DNA of 64,000 bases from Bradyrhizobium sp. CCGB12 (GCF_024199845.1 NZ_JANADO010000001.1:992001-1056000); one strand, 5' to 3'. Counted from the first letter of the stretch, positions 54,819 through 64,000 are shown. Numbers and translations are program-made. The notes: generated by a model from the letters alone, not told the origin.

Positions 54819-56374
54819 CGGAGCAGGGTGCCGCAATCGTCGTCAAGCCGGGAGCGGTCATCCTCGACGATCTCGCGTGCGTGCTGGCAGGTCAATCCGT
54901 CGTGCTCGACCCGTTGTTCTGGCCGCGCGTCGAAATGGCGGCGGAGATCGTCGCGAAGGCGGCGCGGGCCGACGCGCCGGTCTACGGCATCAACACCGGC
55001 TTCGGGAAGCTGGCGTCGAAGCGCATTCCGCCCGACCAGACGGCGCTGCTCCAGCGCAACCTCATCGTCTCGCATTGCTGCGGTGTCGGTCCGGCGACGC
55101 CCGAGCCGATCGTTCGACTGATGATGGCGCTGAAGATCGTCTCACTCGGCCGCGGCGCCTCGGGCGTCCGCCGCGAGGTGATCGAACAGCTGCAGGACAT
55201 GCTGGCGCGTGGTGTCTATCCATTGGTGCCGCAGCAGGGCTCCGTGGGCGCCTCTGGCGATCTTGCACCGCTTGCGCATATGACGGCCGTGATGATCGGC
55301 GAAGGGCAAGCGATCGTCGAGGGGAAGACCGTGTCCGGCGCCGAGGCACTCATGGCCGCCGGCCTCGCGCCGCTGACGCTTGGCCCCAAGGAGGGCCTCG
55401 CGCTGATCAACGGCACGCAGTTCTCGACCGCCTATGCCATCGCAAGCGTGCTGCGGGCATTTCGCCTGGCGAGGGCTGCGCTCGTTACCGGCGCGCTGTC
55501 GGTGGACGCAGCGATGGCCTCCACGGCGCCGTTCCGTCCCGAAATTCAGGCGCTGCGCGGTCATGCCGGGCAGACAGCCGCGGCCGCGGCGCTGATGGCG
55601 CTGCTCGACGGCAGCGACATCCGCCTGTCGCATCTCGAAGGCGACGAGCGCGTGCAGGACCCCTATTGCCTGCGCTGCCAGCCGCAAGTCGCGGGCGCAG
55701 CGCTCGACCTGATCACGCAGGCGGCGCGTACGCTGATCATCGAGGCCAACGCGGTCACCGACAATCCGCTGGTGCTGGTCGAGACCGGCGAGATCGTCTC
55801 CGGCGGCAATTTCCACGCCGAGCCGGTGGCCTTTGCCGCCGACGCGATTGCGCTTGCGCTGTCGGAGATCGGCGCCATCAGCGAGCGGCGCATCGCGACG
55901 CTGGTCGATCCCACGCTCAATTTCGGTCTGCCGCCGTTCCTGACACCCGACCCCGGCATCAATTCCGGCTTCATGATCGCCGAGGTGACGGCGGCCGCGC
56001 TCTATGCCGAGAACAAGCAGCGCGCGCTGGCCTGCTCGATCGATTCGACGCCGACCAGCGCCAACCAGGAGGACCACGTCTCGATGGCCGCGCATGCCGC
56101 GCGGCGGCTGTCGGACATGGCTGACAATCTCGCGGCCATTCTCGGCATCGAGCTTCTGGTCGCCGCCCAAGGAATCACGCTGCGCGCGCCGCATACGACC
56201 AGCGTGCCGCTCGTTGCCGTCATTGCCGCACTGCGCGAACAGGTGCCCGCGCTCGGCGCCGACCGCTACATGGCCGGCGATCTCGCCAAGGCCGCTGCCT
56301 TGATCGAAGCCGACGCGCTGCCGGCCATCGCACTCAGAGCGCTTCCATCCGATCCGTTTCCGAGACTTGATTAA
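54815..56374 (+). CDS. hutH: Histidine ammonia-lyase HutH
   Basis: The protein has 519 residues. The MIO prosthetic-group triad Ala-Ser-Gly is in [14 protein letters not shown], and other blocks are [34 protein letters not shown] and [13 protein letters not shown]. It deaminates histidine to urocanate. The start is the GTG at 54815 in the GTGA overlap with hutI, with AGGGGA ahead. Confidence 0.95.
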   Translation: MTEQGAAIVVKPGAVILDDLACVLAGQSVVLDPLFWPRVEMAAEIVAKAARADAPVYGINTGFGKLASKRIPPDQTALLQRNLIVSHCCGVGPATPEPIVRLMMALKIVSLGRGASGVRREVIEQLQDMLARGVYPLVPQQGSVGASGDLAPLAHMTAVMIGEGQAIVEGKTVSGAEALMAAGLAPLTLGPKEGLALINGTQFSTAYAIASVLRAFRLARAALVTGALSVDAAMASTAPFRPEIQALRGHAGQTAAAAALMALLDGSDIRLSHLEGDERVQDPYCLRCQPQVAGAALDLITQAARTLIIEANAVTDNPLVLVETGEIVSGGNFHAEPVAFAADAIALALSEIGAISERRIATLVDPTLNFGLPPFLTPDPGINSGFMIAEVTAAALYAENKQRALACSIDSTPTSANQEDHVSMAAHAARRLSDMADNLAAILGIELLVAAQGITLRAPHTTSVPLVAVIAALREQVPALGADRYMAGDLAKAAALIEADALPAIALRALPSDPFPRLD

Positions 56375-56383
56375 GAGGTCCGC

Positions 56384-58054
56384 ATGAACCGCCGACTGGA
56401 CAATGACCGCACCATCCGCGCCCCCCGCGGCAGCGACATCAGCGCCAAGAGCTGGCTCACGGAAGCGCCCTTGCGCATGCTGATGAACAATCTTGATCCT
56501 GATGTGGCGGAGCGGCCGAGCGAGCTCGTGGTCTATGGCGGCATCGGCCGCGCCGCACGCGATTGGGAGAGCTTTGACCGGATCGCGGCGGCATTGCGCG
56601 AGCTCGAAAACGACCAGACGCTGCTGGTCCAGTCCGGCAAGCCGGTCGGCGTGTTCCGCACCCACGCGGACGCGCCGAGGGTGCTGATCGCGAACTCCAA
56701 CATCGTGCCGCATTGGGCGACGCTCGATCATTTCAACGAGCTCGATCGGAAGGGCCTGATGATGTACGGCCAGATGACGGCCGGCTCCTGGATCTATATC
56801 GGCAGCCAGGGCATCGTGCAGGGCACCTACGAGACCTTCGTCGAGGTCGGTCGTCGCCATTATGGCGGCAGCCTCGCAGGCAGATGGATCCTCACCGCCG
56901 GCCTGGGCGGCATGGGCGGGGCGCAGCCGCTGGCCGCGACCATGGCCGGCGCCTCGATGCTCGCGGTCGAATGCCAGCCGAGCCGCATCGAGATGCGGCT
57001 GCGCACCGGATATCTCGATCGCCAGGCCGCAACGCTCGACGAAGCGCTGGCGATGATGGCGGAGGCGGCGAAGACGAAGAAGGCAGTCTCGGTCGGTCTG
57101 CTCGGCAATGCCGCGGAGATTTTTCCGGAGCTGGTGCGCCGTGGTATCAGGCCAGACATTGTCACCGACCAGACCAGCGCACACGATCCGATCAATGGAT
57201 ACTTGCCGAAGGGCTGGACGCTCGCGGAGTGGGAAGCCAAGCGCGGCTCCGATCCGAAGGCGGTCGAGCGTGCGTCCAAGACGTCGATGGTCGAGCACGT
57301 CCAGGCCATGCTGGATTTCCACGCGCAGGGCATCCCGACGCTCGACTACGGCAACAACATCCGCCAGATGGCGCAGGACATGGGCCTGAAGAACGCCTTC
57401 GATTTCCCGGGCTTCGTGCCCGCCTATATCCGTCCCCTGTTCTGCCGCGGCGTCGGGCCGTTCCGCTGGGCTGCGCTCTCGGGTGATCCCGAGGACATCT
57501 TCAGGACCGACGCCAAGGTCAAGGAGCTGATGCCTGACGACAAACATCTGCACAATTGGCTCGACATGGCCAAGGAACGCATCAAGTTCCAGGGCCTGCC
57601 GGCGCGGATCTGCTGGGTCGGCCTCGGCGACCGCCATCGCCTGGGCCTTGCCTTCAACGAGATGGTGGCGCGCGGCGAATTGAAGGCACCCGTCGTGATC
57701 GGCCGCGATCACCTCGACAGCGGCTCGGTGGCGAGCCCCAACCGCGAGACCGAAGCGATGAAGGACGGATCGGATGCTGTGTCGGACTGGCCGCTCCTCA
57801 ATGCGCTGCTCAATTGCGCCAGCGGCGCGACCTGGGTCTCGCTGCACCATGGCGGCGGCGTCGGCATCGGTTATTCGCAGCACGCCGGAATGGTGATCGT
57901 TGCCGACGGTACGCCCGAGGCAGCCAAGCGGATCGAGCGTGTGCTCTGGAACGATCCCGCCAGCGGCGTCATGCGCCATGCCGATGCGGGCTATGAGGTC
58001 GCGATCGACTGCGCCCATGAGAAGGGGCTCGATCTGCCGAGCCTGGCGAAGTAG
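56384..58054 (+). CDS. hutU: Urocanate hydratase HutU
   Basis: The protein has 556 residues, the usual length. NAD-binding and catalytic parts are visible in [50 protein letters not shown] and [19 protein letters not shown]. It hydrates urocanate to imidazolonepropionate. It starts nine bases after hutH and ends the plus-strand hut unit. The 221 bases after it (58055-58275) hold no gene. Confidence 0.96.
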   Translation: MNRRLDNDRTIRAPRGSDISAKSWLTEAPLRMLMNNLDPDVAERPSELVVYGGIGRAARDWESFDRIAAALRELENDQTLLVQSGKPVGVFRTHADAPRVLIANSNIVPHWATLDHFNELDRKGLMMYGQMTAGSWIYIGSQGIVQGTYETFVEVGRRHYGGSLAGRWILTAGLGGMGGAQPLAATMAGASMLAVECQPSRIEMRLRTGYLDRQAATLDEALAMMAEAAKTKKAVSVGLLGNAAEIFPELVRRGIRPDIVTDQTSAHDPINGYLPKGWTLAEWEAKRGSDPKAVERASKTSMVEHVQAMLDFHAQGIPTLDYGNNIRQMAQDMGLKNAFDFPGFVPAYIRPLFCRGVGPFRWAALSGDPEDIFRTDAKVKELMPDDKHLHNWLDMAKERIKFQGLPARICWVGLGDRHRLGLAFNEMVARGELKAPVVIGRDHLDSGSVASPNRETEAMKDGSDAVSDWPLLNALLNCASGATWVSLHHGGGVGIGYSQHAGMVIVADGTPEAAKRIERVLWNDPASGVMRHADAGYEVAIDCAHEKGLDLPSLAK

Positions 58055-58275
58055 CTACAGCTTCGTTCTATAGACCCGCTCGATCCGCGCTTCCTCGCTC
58101 GGGAGGTGGCGTTAGATTGCCGAATGTTTGATGCCCATGCGCTTGGCTGCTCGCAGCGACGTCCTGCTAATCATGTGCGTCGGCCCGATCGTCCGCAGTA
58201 CCTCGGCGCTGCGGACCGGCGTGCTTGCTTCACGTCTTCCCGTCGGAATGACGTGAAGCGCAGTGCCTGACGTCG

Positions 58276-59160
58276 TTATTTCTTCTCCAGCGCCGCGGTC
58301 TGCTTGGTCAGCTGCTTGTCGAAATCCTCCGACAGGCTGGTGATGTATGTTGAGAGCTCCCCCGGCTTGACGAACGGGTTCGGCGCGCCATCCTTCATCT
58401 GGGCGCGTTTGGCCTGCATGCCATAGACCTCCGGATGCGGCCCGAGCAGCACGTCGATCTTCATCGCCTTGGCCCTGGCGAATGTCGCGCGATAGTCGTC
58501 GACGATGCCGGGATAGGTCGGCTGGCCGACCAGCCTGTTCAGCGCCACCGTGCCGCTGCAGAAGAACAACACCTCGCGGCTCTGATCGCCGTCCTTGACG
58601 CTCATCTCCCAGCTGGTGCAACCCGGCGAGTGGCCGGGCGTTGCATGCGCCGTCAGCGTGATGTCGCCGAGCGTAACCTTGTCGCCTTCCTTCACCGTGC
58701 GGTCGACCTTCACCGCGGGGAAGGCGAGGTCCTCGTTCTTCTCGTCGCCGGGATAGTAGCCGCCTTCGAGCAGCGGCTTGTCGCGCTCGCCGGCCACGAG
58801 CTGCGCGCCCGTCTCCTTCTTGATCTCGGCAAAACCGCCGGTGTGATCGAGATGCGCATGCGTGTTGAGGATGACCTTGATATCGGAAACCTTGAGGCCG
58901 AGTTTCGCGATATTGTCCTTGATCATGCCGGTCGACTGGGGCATCGCCGTGTCCATCAGGATCAGGCCTTGCGAGGTCTTGATGACATAGACGGCGATGC
59001 CGTCGGTCCCGACATAGTAGATGTTGCCGATGAGCTGGAACGGCTCGAACGGTGCTGTCCACTTCTGCATGACCGCCGCCAGAAAATCCTTGAGGGTCTG
59101 CGCCTGCGCGCCGCTTGCGAGGAACGCCAACGCACACAGCGCGGCCGTGAGTTTTCTCAT
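58276..59160 (-). CDS. Subclass B3 metallo-beta-lactamase, BJP-1 type
   Basis: The protein has 294 residues with a signal peptide (LCALAFLASGAQA-QT). The zinc motif HAHLDH is at residues 101-106, the third histidine is in TPGHSPGCTSWE, and the last in GPHPEVYGMQ. The text matches, from memory, the BJP-1 enzyme of Bradyrhizobium japonicum at most positions, including the N-terminal KDFL...KWTAPFEPFQLI stretch that covers the active site in BJP-1. It acts in the periplasm on beta-lactams, including carbapenems in BJP-1. It is chromosomal and has no mobile DNA around it. Confidence 0.92.
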   Translation of the reverse strand: MRKLTAALCALAFLASGAQAQTLKDFLAAVMQKWTAPFEPFQLIGNIYYVGTDGIAVYVIKTSQGLILMDTAMPQSTGMIKDNIAKLGLKVSDIKVILNTHAHLDHTGGFAEIKKETGAQLVAGERDKPLLEGGYYPGDEKNEDLAFPAVKVDRTVKEGDKVTLGDITLTAHATPGHSPGCTSWEMSVKDGDQSREVLFFCSGTVALNRLVGQPTYPGIVDDYRATFARAKAMKIDVLLGPHPEVYGMQAKRAQMKDGAPNPFVKPGELSTYITSLSEDFDKQLTKQTAALEKK

Positions 59161-59429
59161 AGTTTGCCTCCCGAAGTGTTCTTGTCATTTTGGCTGGACG
59201 CGATTTCGCACGGCTTTGCCGGTGTGCAAGCTACGTCGGGCGAGGTGCGGCAGCAACGGCCTCTTGTACGGAAATCTTCGCGGCATGCGCGGAATAGCGG
59301 TTGCCGTCCGATTTGAGCATGGCGGGTATCGCAGCAACGCCGCCGGCTGGCGTTTGACCGCGTGCGGGCGGCCCGCCATACTTTGCCTCAAGACGAGCCA
59401 GCAAGACTCGTCGGTACCGGGAGCTGGAA

Positions 59430-60746
59430 ATGACCAATTCATTATCCGTCCTTGCGGGGACGCTGATTTCTGTCGTCTCCTTCACTTCAATTGCCCTCGC
59501 GCAGCCGGCCTGCGTCACCCAGAACATGGCCGTGCCGCCCGGTGCGAACACCACGGACAAGACGGCGCCGTTCTTCATCGACACGACAGGCCTCGACTTC
59601 AAGACGGCGCCGCCGACGCGTGATCCATCGAGCGCCAACTATCCGCGCGCGACCGAGCTGCCCGACGGCACGCTGCCGCCGCCGGGGGCGGAAGGCAATT
59701 TCATCATCGGCCCGACCCACAATCCCGCGCCGGAGACGATCGCGAAGGAAGGCGTACCGCGCGGCACGATCAAGTCCTTCACGCTGACCTCGAAGCAGAG
59801 CACGATCTACAATCCCGGCCTGATCCGCGACGACCTCGCCGGCTGCACCAATTCCTCGATCATGACGACCGTTACCGCGCCGGAAGACAAGTCGCACATG
59901 GTCGTCACCACCAGCCATCCCGGCATCTGGTCGCGTACGATCGACGTCTACGTGCCGGCGCAATATGTCGCCGGCACCGAGGCGCCGTTCATTGTGGTTG
60001 GCGACGGCGGCTCCAACGCCTACAAGGACCTCGCAACGACTCTCGACAATCTGATCGCGCAGCGTCGAGTGCCGCCGATGGTCGCGATCCAGATCGGCAA
60101 TGGCGGCCAGGATGCGCAGGGCAGCCAGCGCGGCCGCGAATATGACGCGGTGTCAGGCGCCTACGCGCAGTTTGTCGAGCGTGAAGTGCTGCCGCTGGTC
60201 GAGGCGAACGCGGACGTCAAGCTCACCAGGAATCCCGACGGGCGCGCGACCATGGGGTTGAGCTCGAGCGGGGCTGCGGCCTTCACCATGGCTTGGTTCT
60301 ACCCCGATCTCTATCATCGCGTGCTGGCCTTCTCGCCGACGATGGTCAACCAGCAATGGCCGCACGATCCGTCGCTGCGTGGCGGCGCCTGGGAATATCA
60401 TAGCGCATGGACGGGGCCGGCCGGCCCCAACCTCATCTCCAAGGCCGGCGTGCTCACGCCGGCGGAGCCGCCCGGTGTGCCGCTCATCGCGAGCGCGCCG
60501 ACGAAACCGATCCGCTTCTGGTTCTTCGGCGGCGACCAGGACCTGTTCTATCCGAATCCCACCATTCCCGATGGCATGCACGACTGGACCCTGTCGAACG
60601 CGCTGATGGCCAAGGTACTGGCAGAGAAGGGCTACCACTATCAGTTCCTGTTCGTGCGCAACGCCAAGCACGTCGATCGGCCGACGATCGCGCAGACGCT
60701 GCCGTCGGCGCTTGAGTGGATCTGGAAAGGTTATCCGAGCCCCTGA
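59430..60746 (+). CDS. Secreted esterase-family protein (enterochelin-esterase-like alpha/beta hydrolase)
   Basis: The protein has 438 residues with a signal peptide ending near SIALA-QP. The putative esterase domain includes IDVYVPAQYVAGTEAPFIVVGDGG and the nucleophile elbow MGLSSSGAAAF; the catalytic His is probably in NAKHVDRP near the end. About 130 residues before the hydrolase domain form a beta-rich extension (TIKSFTLTSKQSTIYNP). It should act in the periplasm or outside the cell. The substrate is unknown. Confidence 0.8.
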   Translation: MTNSLSVLAGTLISVVSFTSIALAQPACVTQNMAVPPGANTTDKTAPFFIDTTGLDFKTAPPTRDPSSANYPRATELPDGTLPPPGAEGNFIIGPTHNPAPETIAKEGVPRGTIKSFTLTSKQSTIYNPGLIRDDLAGCTNSSIMTTVTAPEDKSHMVVTTSHPGIWSRTIDVYVPAQYVAGTEAPFIVVGDGGSNAYKDLATTLDNLIAQRRVPPMVAIQIGNGGQDAQGSQRGREYDAVSGAYAQFVEREVLPLVEANADVKLTRNPDGRATMGLSSSGAAAFTMAWFYPDLYHRVLAFSPTMVNQQWPHDPSLRGGAWEYHSAWTGPAGPNLISKAGVLTPAEPPGVPLIASAPTKPIRFWFFGGDQDLFYPNPTIPDGMHDWTLSNALMAKVLAEKGYHYQFLFVRNAKHVDRPTIAQTLPSALEWIWKGYPSP

Positions 60747-60759
60747 GCGAGAAAGTGGC

Positions 60760-61035
60760 CTAGCGCCCGATCGTCACGCCGGCGGTCGAGCGCATGGCAT
60801 CCCGGAGGCTCGTCGCCTTCATGTCGTCGAGAACCTGCCGCGTTAGCACGGTGGTCTGGCCGGGCGTGTTAAGGATCGTTTCGCCGCGCGAGGAGGAGAG
60901 CCGATCGGCCTTGTAGGGCGCGGCCGGATCAGTGGCGGGCGCAGCCGTAGCACGCAGCCGTTTGCCGGCGGCGAGAGCAGGCTGCGAGATGCAGAAGGCG
61001 GCGATCAGGATCAGGGACAGCGACCTTGCGCGCAT
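60760..61035 (-). CDS. Secreted TonB-receptor plug fragment
   Basis: The 91-residue product has a signal peptide (MRARSLSLILIAAFCISQPALA) and then the start of a TonB-dependent receptor plug: RGETILNTPGQTTVLTRQVLDDMKATSLRDAMRSTAGVTIGR, of which the VL..Q.L.D....SL.DAMRSTAGVTIGR pattern is diagnostic (residues 61-91). A TAG ends it where a full receptor would continue for 600 residues. No barrel remains downstream, where the esterase gene converges 13 bp away. It may be a decayed receptor or a small solitary plug protein. Confidence 0.6.
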   Translation of the reverse strand: MRARSLSLILIAAFCISQPALAAGKRLRATAAPATDPAAPYKADRLSSSRGETILNTPGQTTVLTRQVLDDMKATSLRDAMRSTAGVTIGR

Positions 61036-61099
61036 ATGCGGTCTCCCATGTCGGGAGATCATCCTAGCACATTTGCGCCGGTGGCCGCGGAAGAAGGGA

Positions 61100-62446
61100 T
61101 CAGCCAAGAGCGGCTTGAAGTTCCCGCACGGGCTCGCGGATCCGGTCGGGTTTCCCAGGCTCGGCGAGCCGCGTAAAACTGCGCTGGCTCGCATGCGCTG
61201 GCGTCTCGACGATGACGCCCTCGCAGACGATCTGCCCGCCCAGCATCTTGAACTCCAGCTTGTCGTAGCGCGGCATCGTCTCGCCGGGGGCTGGCGGCAG
61301 CAGTCCGACACTGCCCTGGATGTTGAGCGTGGCATCGCCGGTGCCGTGAAGGCGTGGATTCCACATTCTGATGCCGGTCTCCGCCCAGCGCTGCCGGATC
61401 AGCGCGGCGCGATCGACGGGTTCCGCGACCTTTGGCCGAGACTTCCGCGGGTTGGGGGTCTTCGGAGCGGGAGACGCTGCGATCGGCTCCGGCACGGCAT
61501 CCGCGACGACGCTCGATGTATCGGTAGAAACGTCCGCAGCAGTGGTCGCCGTGACGGGCGCGGCATCGCTAGCAAGGCCCGGCTCGATCTCTACCACGGC
61601 GTTGGGAGACGGAGCGCTGTCGATGCTGCTCTCGGCGACATCCTCCGTCGTGACTTCGCCATCGGCAAGCGCGACACACGGGTCGTCCACGACGGCCAGC
61701 GCAACATCCACCGGCAGGCCGGAGGACGTATCGTCGTTGACGATGAGGACGTGTGCATCAACTGAGGCAGTCTCGACATCGGCGGACGGGACCGCTGCCT
61801 CCTCTGCGATGGGTTCGACGTTGGCCTGGAGTTCGAAAGCTGAATTGCTGCTGATGACGGGCTCAGGAACATCGACCGGCTCGACCTCGACGGCGGCGGT
61901 GGCGACCGCTGCTTCTTCGACGACGACGGGTTCAACGTTCACCGGGAATTCTGCAGGCGGATCGTTGCTGACGACTTCAGGAGCATCAACCGGCTCGCTC
62001 TCGGCCGACGAGATCGCAACCTCTTCGATGACAAGCGGCTCGACGTCTGCCGGCGCCTCCAGGGTTGGATGATTACCGATCTCGGTATCCCTTGTCTCGA
62101 TATTCCTTGGCGCTGCGGACGGGCTGTCCGCGACGACAGCGGCGTCCTCTGCAGCGCCGATAACGGTGTCGAGAGGCGGAGCTGCTTCTGCAACGGCGGC
62201 AGCCGAGTCGCTTGCGGCATTCGGCGCGACGTCAACGCTGCCGTGCGTAGGCCGAAGCCGGGTAAACGCCCATTCCACCGCGGGGATGCGGCGCAGCAAC
62301 GATATCAGTCTCGAAAGCACTGGGAGCTGTCCAAGGGGTACTCGGCGTGAGGCAATCGCTGATTCGTCAGCAATGTGAAAAACTGCCCCGGCCGTCACAC
62401 CGATGTCAATGTAGGTGGGACCAATTGCAGAACATCGTCGCATCAT
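61100..62446 (-). CDS. Acidic Ala/Val/Glu-rich protein with four tandem repeats
   Basis: The protein has 448 residues if started at 62446 (start uncertain, no clear ribosome site). The middle contains about four imperfect ~39-residue repeats with the pattern (F/L)(P/Q)xxVEPxxxEEAAV...VEPVDxPE...SN, at about 61640-62060. The C-terminal ~110 residues are more conserved in feel: a basic linker (NPRKSRPKVAEPVD), then RQRWAETGIRMWNP and a compact region. No leader or membrane segment. Function unknown. Confidence 0.55.
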   Translation of the reverse strand: MMRRCSAIGPTYIDIGVTAGAVFHIADESAIASRRVPLGQLPVLSRLISLLRRIPAVEWAFTRLRPTHGSVDVAPNAASDSAAAVAEAAPPLDTVIGAAEDAAVVADSPSAAPRNIETRDTEIGNHPTLEAPADVEPLVIEEVAISSAESEPVDAPEVVSNDPPAEFPVNVEPVVVEEAAVATAAVEVEPVDVPEPVISSNSAFELQANVEPIAEEAAVPSADVETASVDAHVLIVNDDTSSGLPVDVALAVVDDPCVALADGEVTTEDVAESSIDSAPSPNAVVEIEPGLASDAAPVTATTAADVSTDTSSVVADAVPEPIAASPAPKTPNPRKSRPKVAEPVDRAALIRQRWAETGIRMWNPRLHGTGDATLNIQGSVGLLPPAPGETMPRYDKLEFKMLGGQIVCEGVIVETPAHASQRSFTRLAEPGKPDRIREPVRELQAALG

Positions 62447-62620
62447 CGTGCGCGGGCGCGATCGTCTGGCGACGGCCACAGCTCAACCGGACCAAGCGCC
62501 GGCCATCATCGAGAAGCTGCGATCGTCGCGAAGCCTCGGCCGCCCACGTGATCACGCGCACGGAGCTGCCGTGCCCATCCCGGATACGCTTGTTTCGAAA
62601 GAAGGAGGAGCCGCGCCCCT

Positions 62621-62890
62621 CTACTTGCCCGAGCCGGTACCACTCCCGGCCTGGCCGCCCATGTTGTTCGTGTTGCTGCCGGCTGACGAGGGCTGAGGGC
62701 CCTTGCTGTCGCTGGCCTCGTTCTGCATATTCGACGAGCGGCCTGTCGTCATGCCTTTGGTCGCGGGTCCCCGCGACGAGGGACCGACGTCGCCCTTACT
62801 GGATGCGCCCGGAGCGGGTTGTGTCTGCGCGAATGCGCCTCCGGTCGCCATTGCCACCACGCACGCGGATGCCAGAATGATCTTCTTCAT
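62621..62890 (-). CDS. Small secreted Ser/Gly-rich protein
   Basis: The 89-residue product has a signal peptide (MKKIILASACVVAMATGGAFA-QT) and a low-complexity polar tail rich in Ser, Gly, Asn and Gln (SSRGPATKGMTTGRSSNM, SAGSNTNNMGGQAGSG). GGGAGACCACG precedes the ATG at 62890. Such short disordered periplasmic proteins are common in Bradyrhizobium. No function is assigned. Confidence 0.7.
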   Translation of the reverse strand: MKKIILASACVVAMATGGAFAQTQPAPGASSKGDVGPSSRGPATKGMTTGRSSNMQNEASDSKGPQPSSAGSNTNNMGGQAGSGTGSGK

Positions 62891-63064
62891 CGTGGTCTCC
62901 CTGACCTTCACTTCGGGGACAACCTGCCCGAGCTGACGACGTTCCCAGGCGTCGGCTCGTCGGCACCGCTTCGCATCAATTCTCGTTGCGCCCAATGTTG
63001 GGGTTCCCGTTTTGGTCAACTGCGGCTATTGAGGAACCACATTGTCTTGTTCGAGGGACGACGC

Positions 63065-63874
63065 ATGAGGAAGATTGCCGCCGTTGGAGCAATTCTGCTC
63101 TGGTCCACCATCGCATTCGCGCAGGACCGCACCATAACCGTGGCTTCGACGACGTCGACGGAGCAATCGGGACTGTTCGGCTATCTGTTGCCGCTGTTCT
63201 CGAAGACCGAAGGGGTCGAGGTGAAGGTCGTTGCTGTCGGAACCGGCCAGGCACTCGACATCGGACGGCGGGGCGATGCCGACGTGGTGTTCGTCCATGA
63301 CAGGGTGGCCGAAGACAAGTTCATGTCCGAAGGGCAGGGCGTGAAGCGCTTCGACGTCATGTACAACGACTTCGTCATCGTCGGGCCGAAGAGCGATCCG
63401 GCGCACATCGCCGGCGGCAAGGACGTTGTCGAGGCGCTGCGCAAGATCGCGACGGCCAAGGCGCCGTTCATCTCGCGCGGTGACAAGTCCGGCACGCACG
63501 CGGCCGAGTTGAGGCTGTGGAAGGAGGCGGGCGTCGATCTCGGTGCGGGCAAGGAGGGCTGGTATCGGGAGATCGGTCAGGGCATGGGTCCGGCGCTGAA
63601 CATGGCGTCGTCCTCGAATGCCTATCTCCTGTCGGACCGCGGCACCTGGCTGTCGTTCAAGAACCGGGGCGAGCTCGCCATCCTGACCGAGGGCGACAAG
63701 CGGCTGTTCAACCAGTATGGCGTCATGCTGGTGAATCCGGCAAAGCATCCAAGCGTGAAGGCGAAAGAGGGGCAGGCCTTCGTCGACTGGCTCATCTCGC
63801 CGAAGGGGCAGGATGCAATCGCAGGCTACAAGGTCGGCGGCGAGCAGCTATTTTTCCCCAACGCGTCCCACTAG
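63065..63874 (+). CDS. tupA: Tungstate/molybdate-type ABC substrate-binding protein (TupA-like)
   Basis: The protein has 269 residues with a signal peptide (to FAQ-DR). The TupA-type oxyanion site shows in VASTTSTEQSGLFGYLLPLF, then GTGQALDIGRRGDADVVFVHD and FISRGDKSGTHAAELRLWK. This receptor binds tungstate or a related oxyanion in the periplasm. The ATG at 63065 is used although the frame is open upstream, because the leader starts there. Its end overlaps by 27 bp a convergent permease gene. Confidence 0.85.
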   Translation: MRKIAAVGAILLWSTIAFAQDRTITVASTTSTEQSGLFGYLLPLFSKTEGVEVKVVAVGTGQALDIGRRGDADVVFVHDRVAEDKFMSEGQGVKRFDVMYNDFVIVGPKSDPAHIAGGKDVVEALRKIATAKAPFISRGDKSGTHAAELRLWKEAGVDLGAGKEGWYREIGQGMGPALNMASSSNAYLLSDRGTWLSFKNRGELAILTEGDKRLFNQYGVMLVNPAKHPSVKAKEGQAFVDWLISPKGQDAIAGYKVGGEQLFFPNASH

Positions 63875-64000
63875 CACGAACGCGACGGTCGACACCGCGA
63901 CGCTGAGCGCGAGCAGGATCAGCCCAAGCCCCAGCGCCAGCGGCAGATCGCCCTTGCTGGTCTCCAGCGCGATCGCGGTCGTCATTGTGCGCGTGAAGCC
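63848..64000 (-). CDS. ABC transporter permease, 3' end only (TupB-like)
   Basis: The last 50 codons of a minus-strand gene lie at the window edge: RTMTTAIALETSKGDLPLALGLGLILLALSV and a membrane segment ending VGRVGEK, stop at 63848. The TTAIALETSKGDL block is typical of TupB tungstate permeases. It is partial at its 5' end, beyond position 64000. It converges with and overlaps the TupA-like gene. Confidence 0.75.
   Translation of the reverse strand, partial: GFTRTMTTAIALETSKGDLPLALGLGLILLALSVAVSTVAFVLVGRVGEK

Noticed and set aside
55142..58018. A 958-codon open frame antisense to hutH and hutU
   Set aside because: It mirrors two well-supported genes in a high-GC genome, has Arg/His-biased composition and no domain; long antisense frames are expected here.
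58112..59188. Alternative 358-codon frame over the beta-lactamase
   Set aside because: It is a shifted reading of the same DNA; the other frame has signal peptide and zinc ligands of a B3 enzyme.

Overview
The window is high-GC DNA from an alphaproteobacterium, most likely Bradyrhizobium. The basis is a near-complete match, from memory, of one gene to the subclass B3 metallo-beta-lactamase BJP-1 of B. japonicum, together with the gene families present, rhizobial-style Zur and HutC palindromes, and dispersed repeats of a kind I associate with that genus. I see no rRNA, tRNA, CRISPR array, phage or transposase gene. It is an ordinary chromosomal stretch, rich in catabolic and stress genes, with a few islands of interest.

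Layout. (1) 343-7184, minus strand: a six-gene operon with a UgpBAEC/MalK-type ABC importer, bracketed by a metallophosphodiesterase and a fused metallophosphodiesterase/inositol-monophosphatase. It looks like uptake and breakdown of a phosphodiester. (2) 7773-9265: a COG0523 zinc GTPase and a small conserved protein under a perfect Zur palindrome. (3) 9304-15204: a branched-chain 2-oxoacid dehydrogenase (bkd) operon led by a small ACT-like protein, with a divergent Lrp-type regulator. (4) 15299-17771: a TetR regulator, an AhpD-like protein and an acyl-CoA dehydrogenase homologue that lacks the usual catalytic Glu and resembles 3-sulfinopropionyl-CoA desulfinase. (5) 17804-21100: a REP-like hairpin, a 0.6 kb structured repeat (second copy at 41156) and a TonB receptor killed by two frameshifts and a stop. 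(6) 21120-26614: RidA, a DHA2 drug exporter with a divergent LysR regulator, and a biotin-sulfoxide-reductase-type molybdoenzyme.

(7) 26641-38616 is the most interesting part. Two paralogous ~947-residue regulators (OmpR-type winged helix, NB-ARC/STAND ATPase, TPR-like tail) lie about 4 kb apart on the minus strand and share a 35-bp upstream motif. Between and beside them are a stand-alone histidine kinase, a VOC protein, a crotonase-fold protein, OsmC, a shortened cupin, MsrA, a hypothetical protein and an AraC regulator. Four of the promoters in this block carry CTAAC direct repeats with exactly 10-bp periodicity, in the same orientation relative to the gene. That pattern is expected for an OmpR-type winged-helix protein, so I propose a local electrophile/oxidative stress regulon.

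(8) 38829-47418: an orphan tripartite tricarboxylate binding protein, an MFS transporter, repeats, an orphan BamA, an AraC regulator and a catalase-related protein in which Phe appears to replace the catalytic His. (9) 47541-58054: the histidine utilisation region, with hutF-hutC and hutI-hutH-hutU divergent around a perfect 20-bp palindrome, followed by a NitT/TauT-type importer and an N-carbamoyl-amino-acid hydrolase. No hutG is present. (10) 58276-64000: the BJP-1-like beta-lactamase, a secreted esterase, a truncated TonB plug protein, an acidic repeat protein, a small secreted protein and a tungstate/molybdate-type binding protein convergent with its likely permease, which runs off the window edge.
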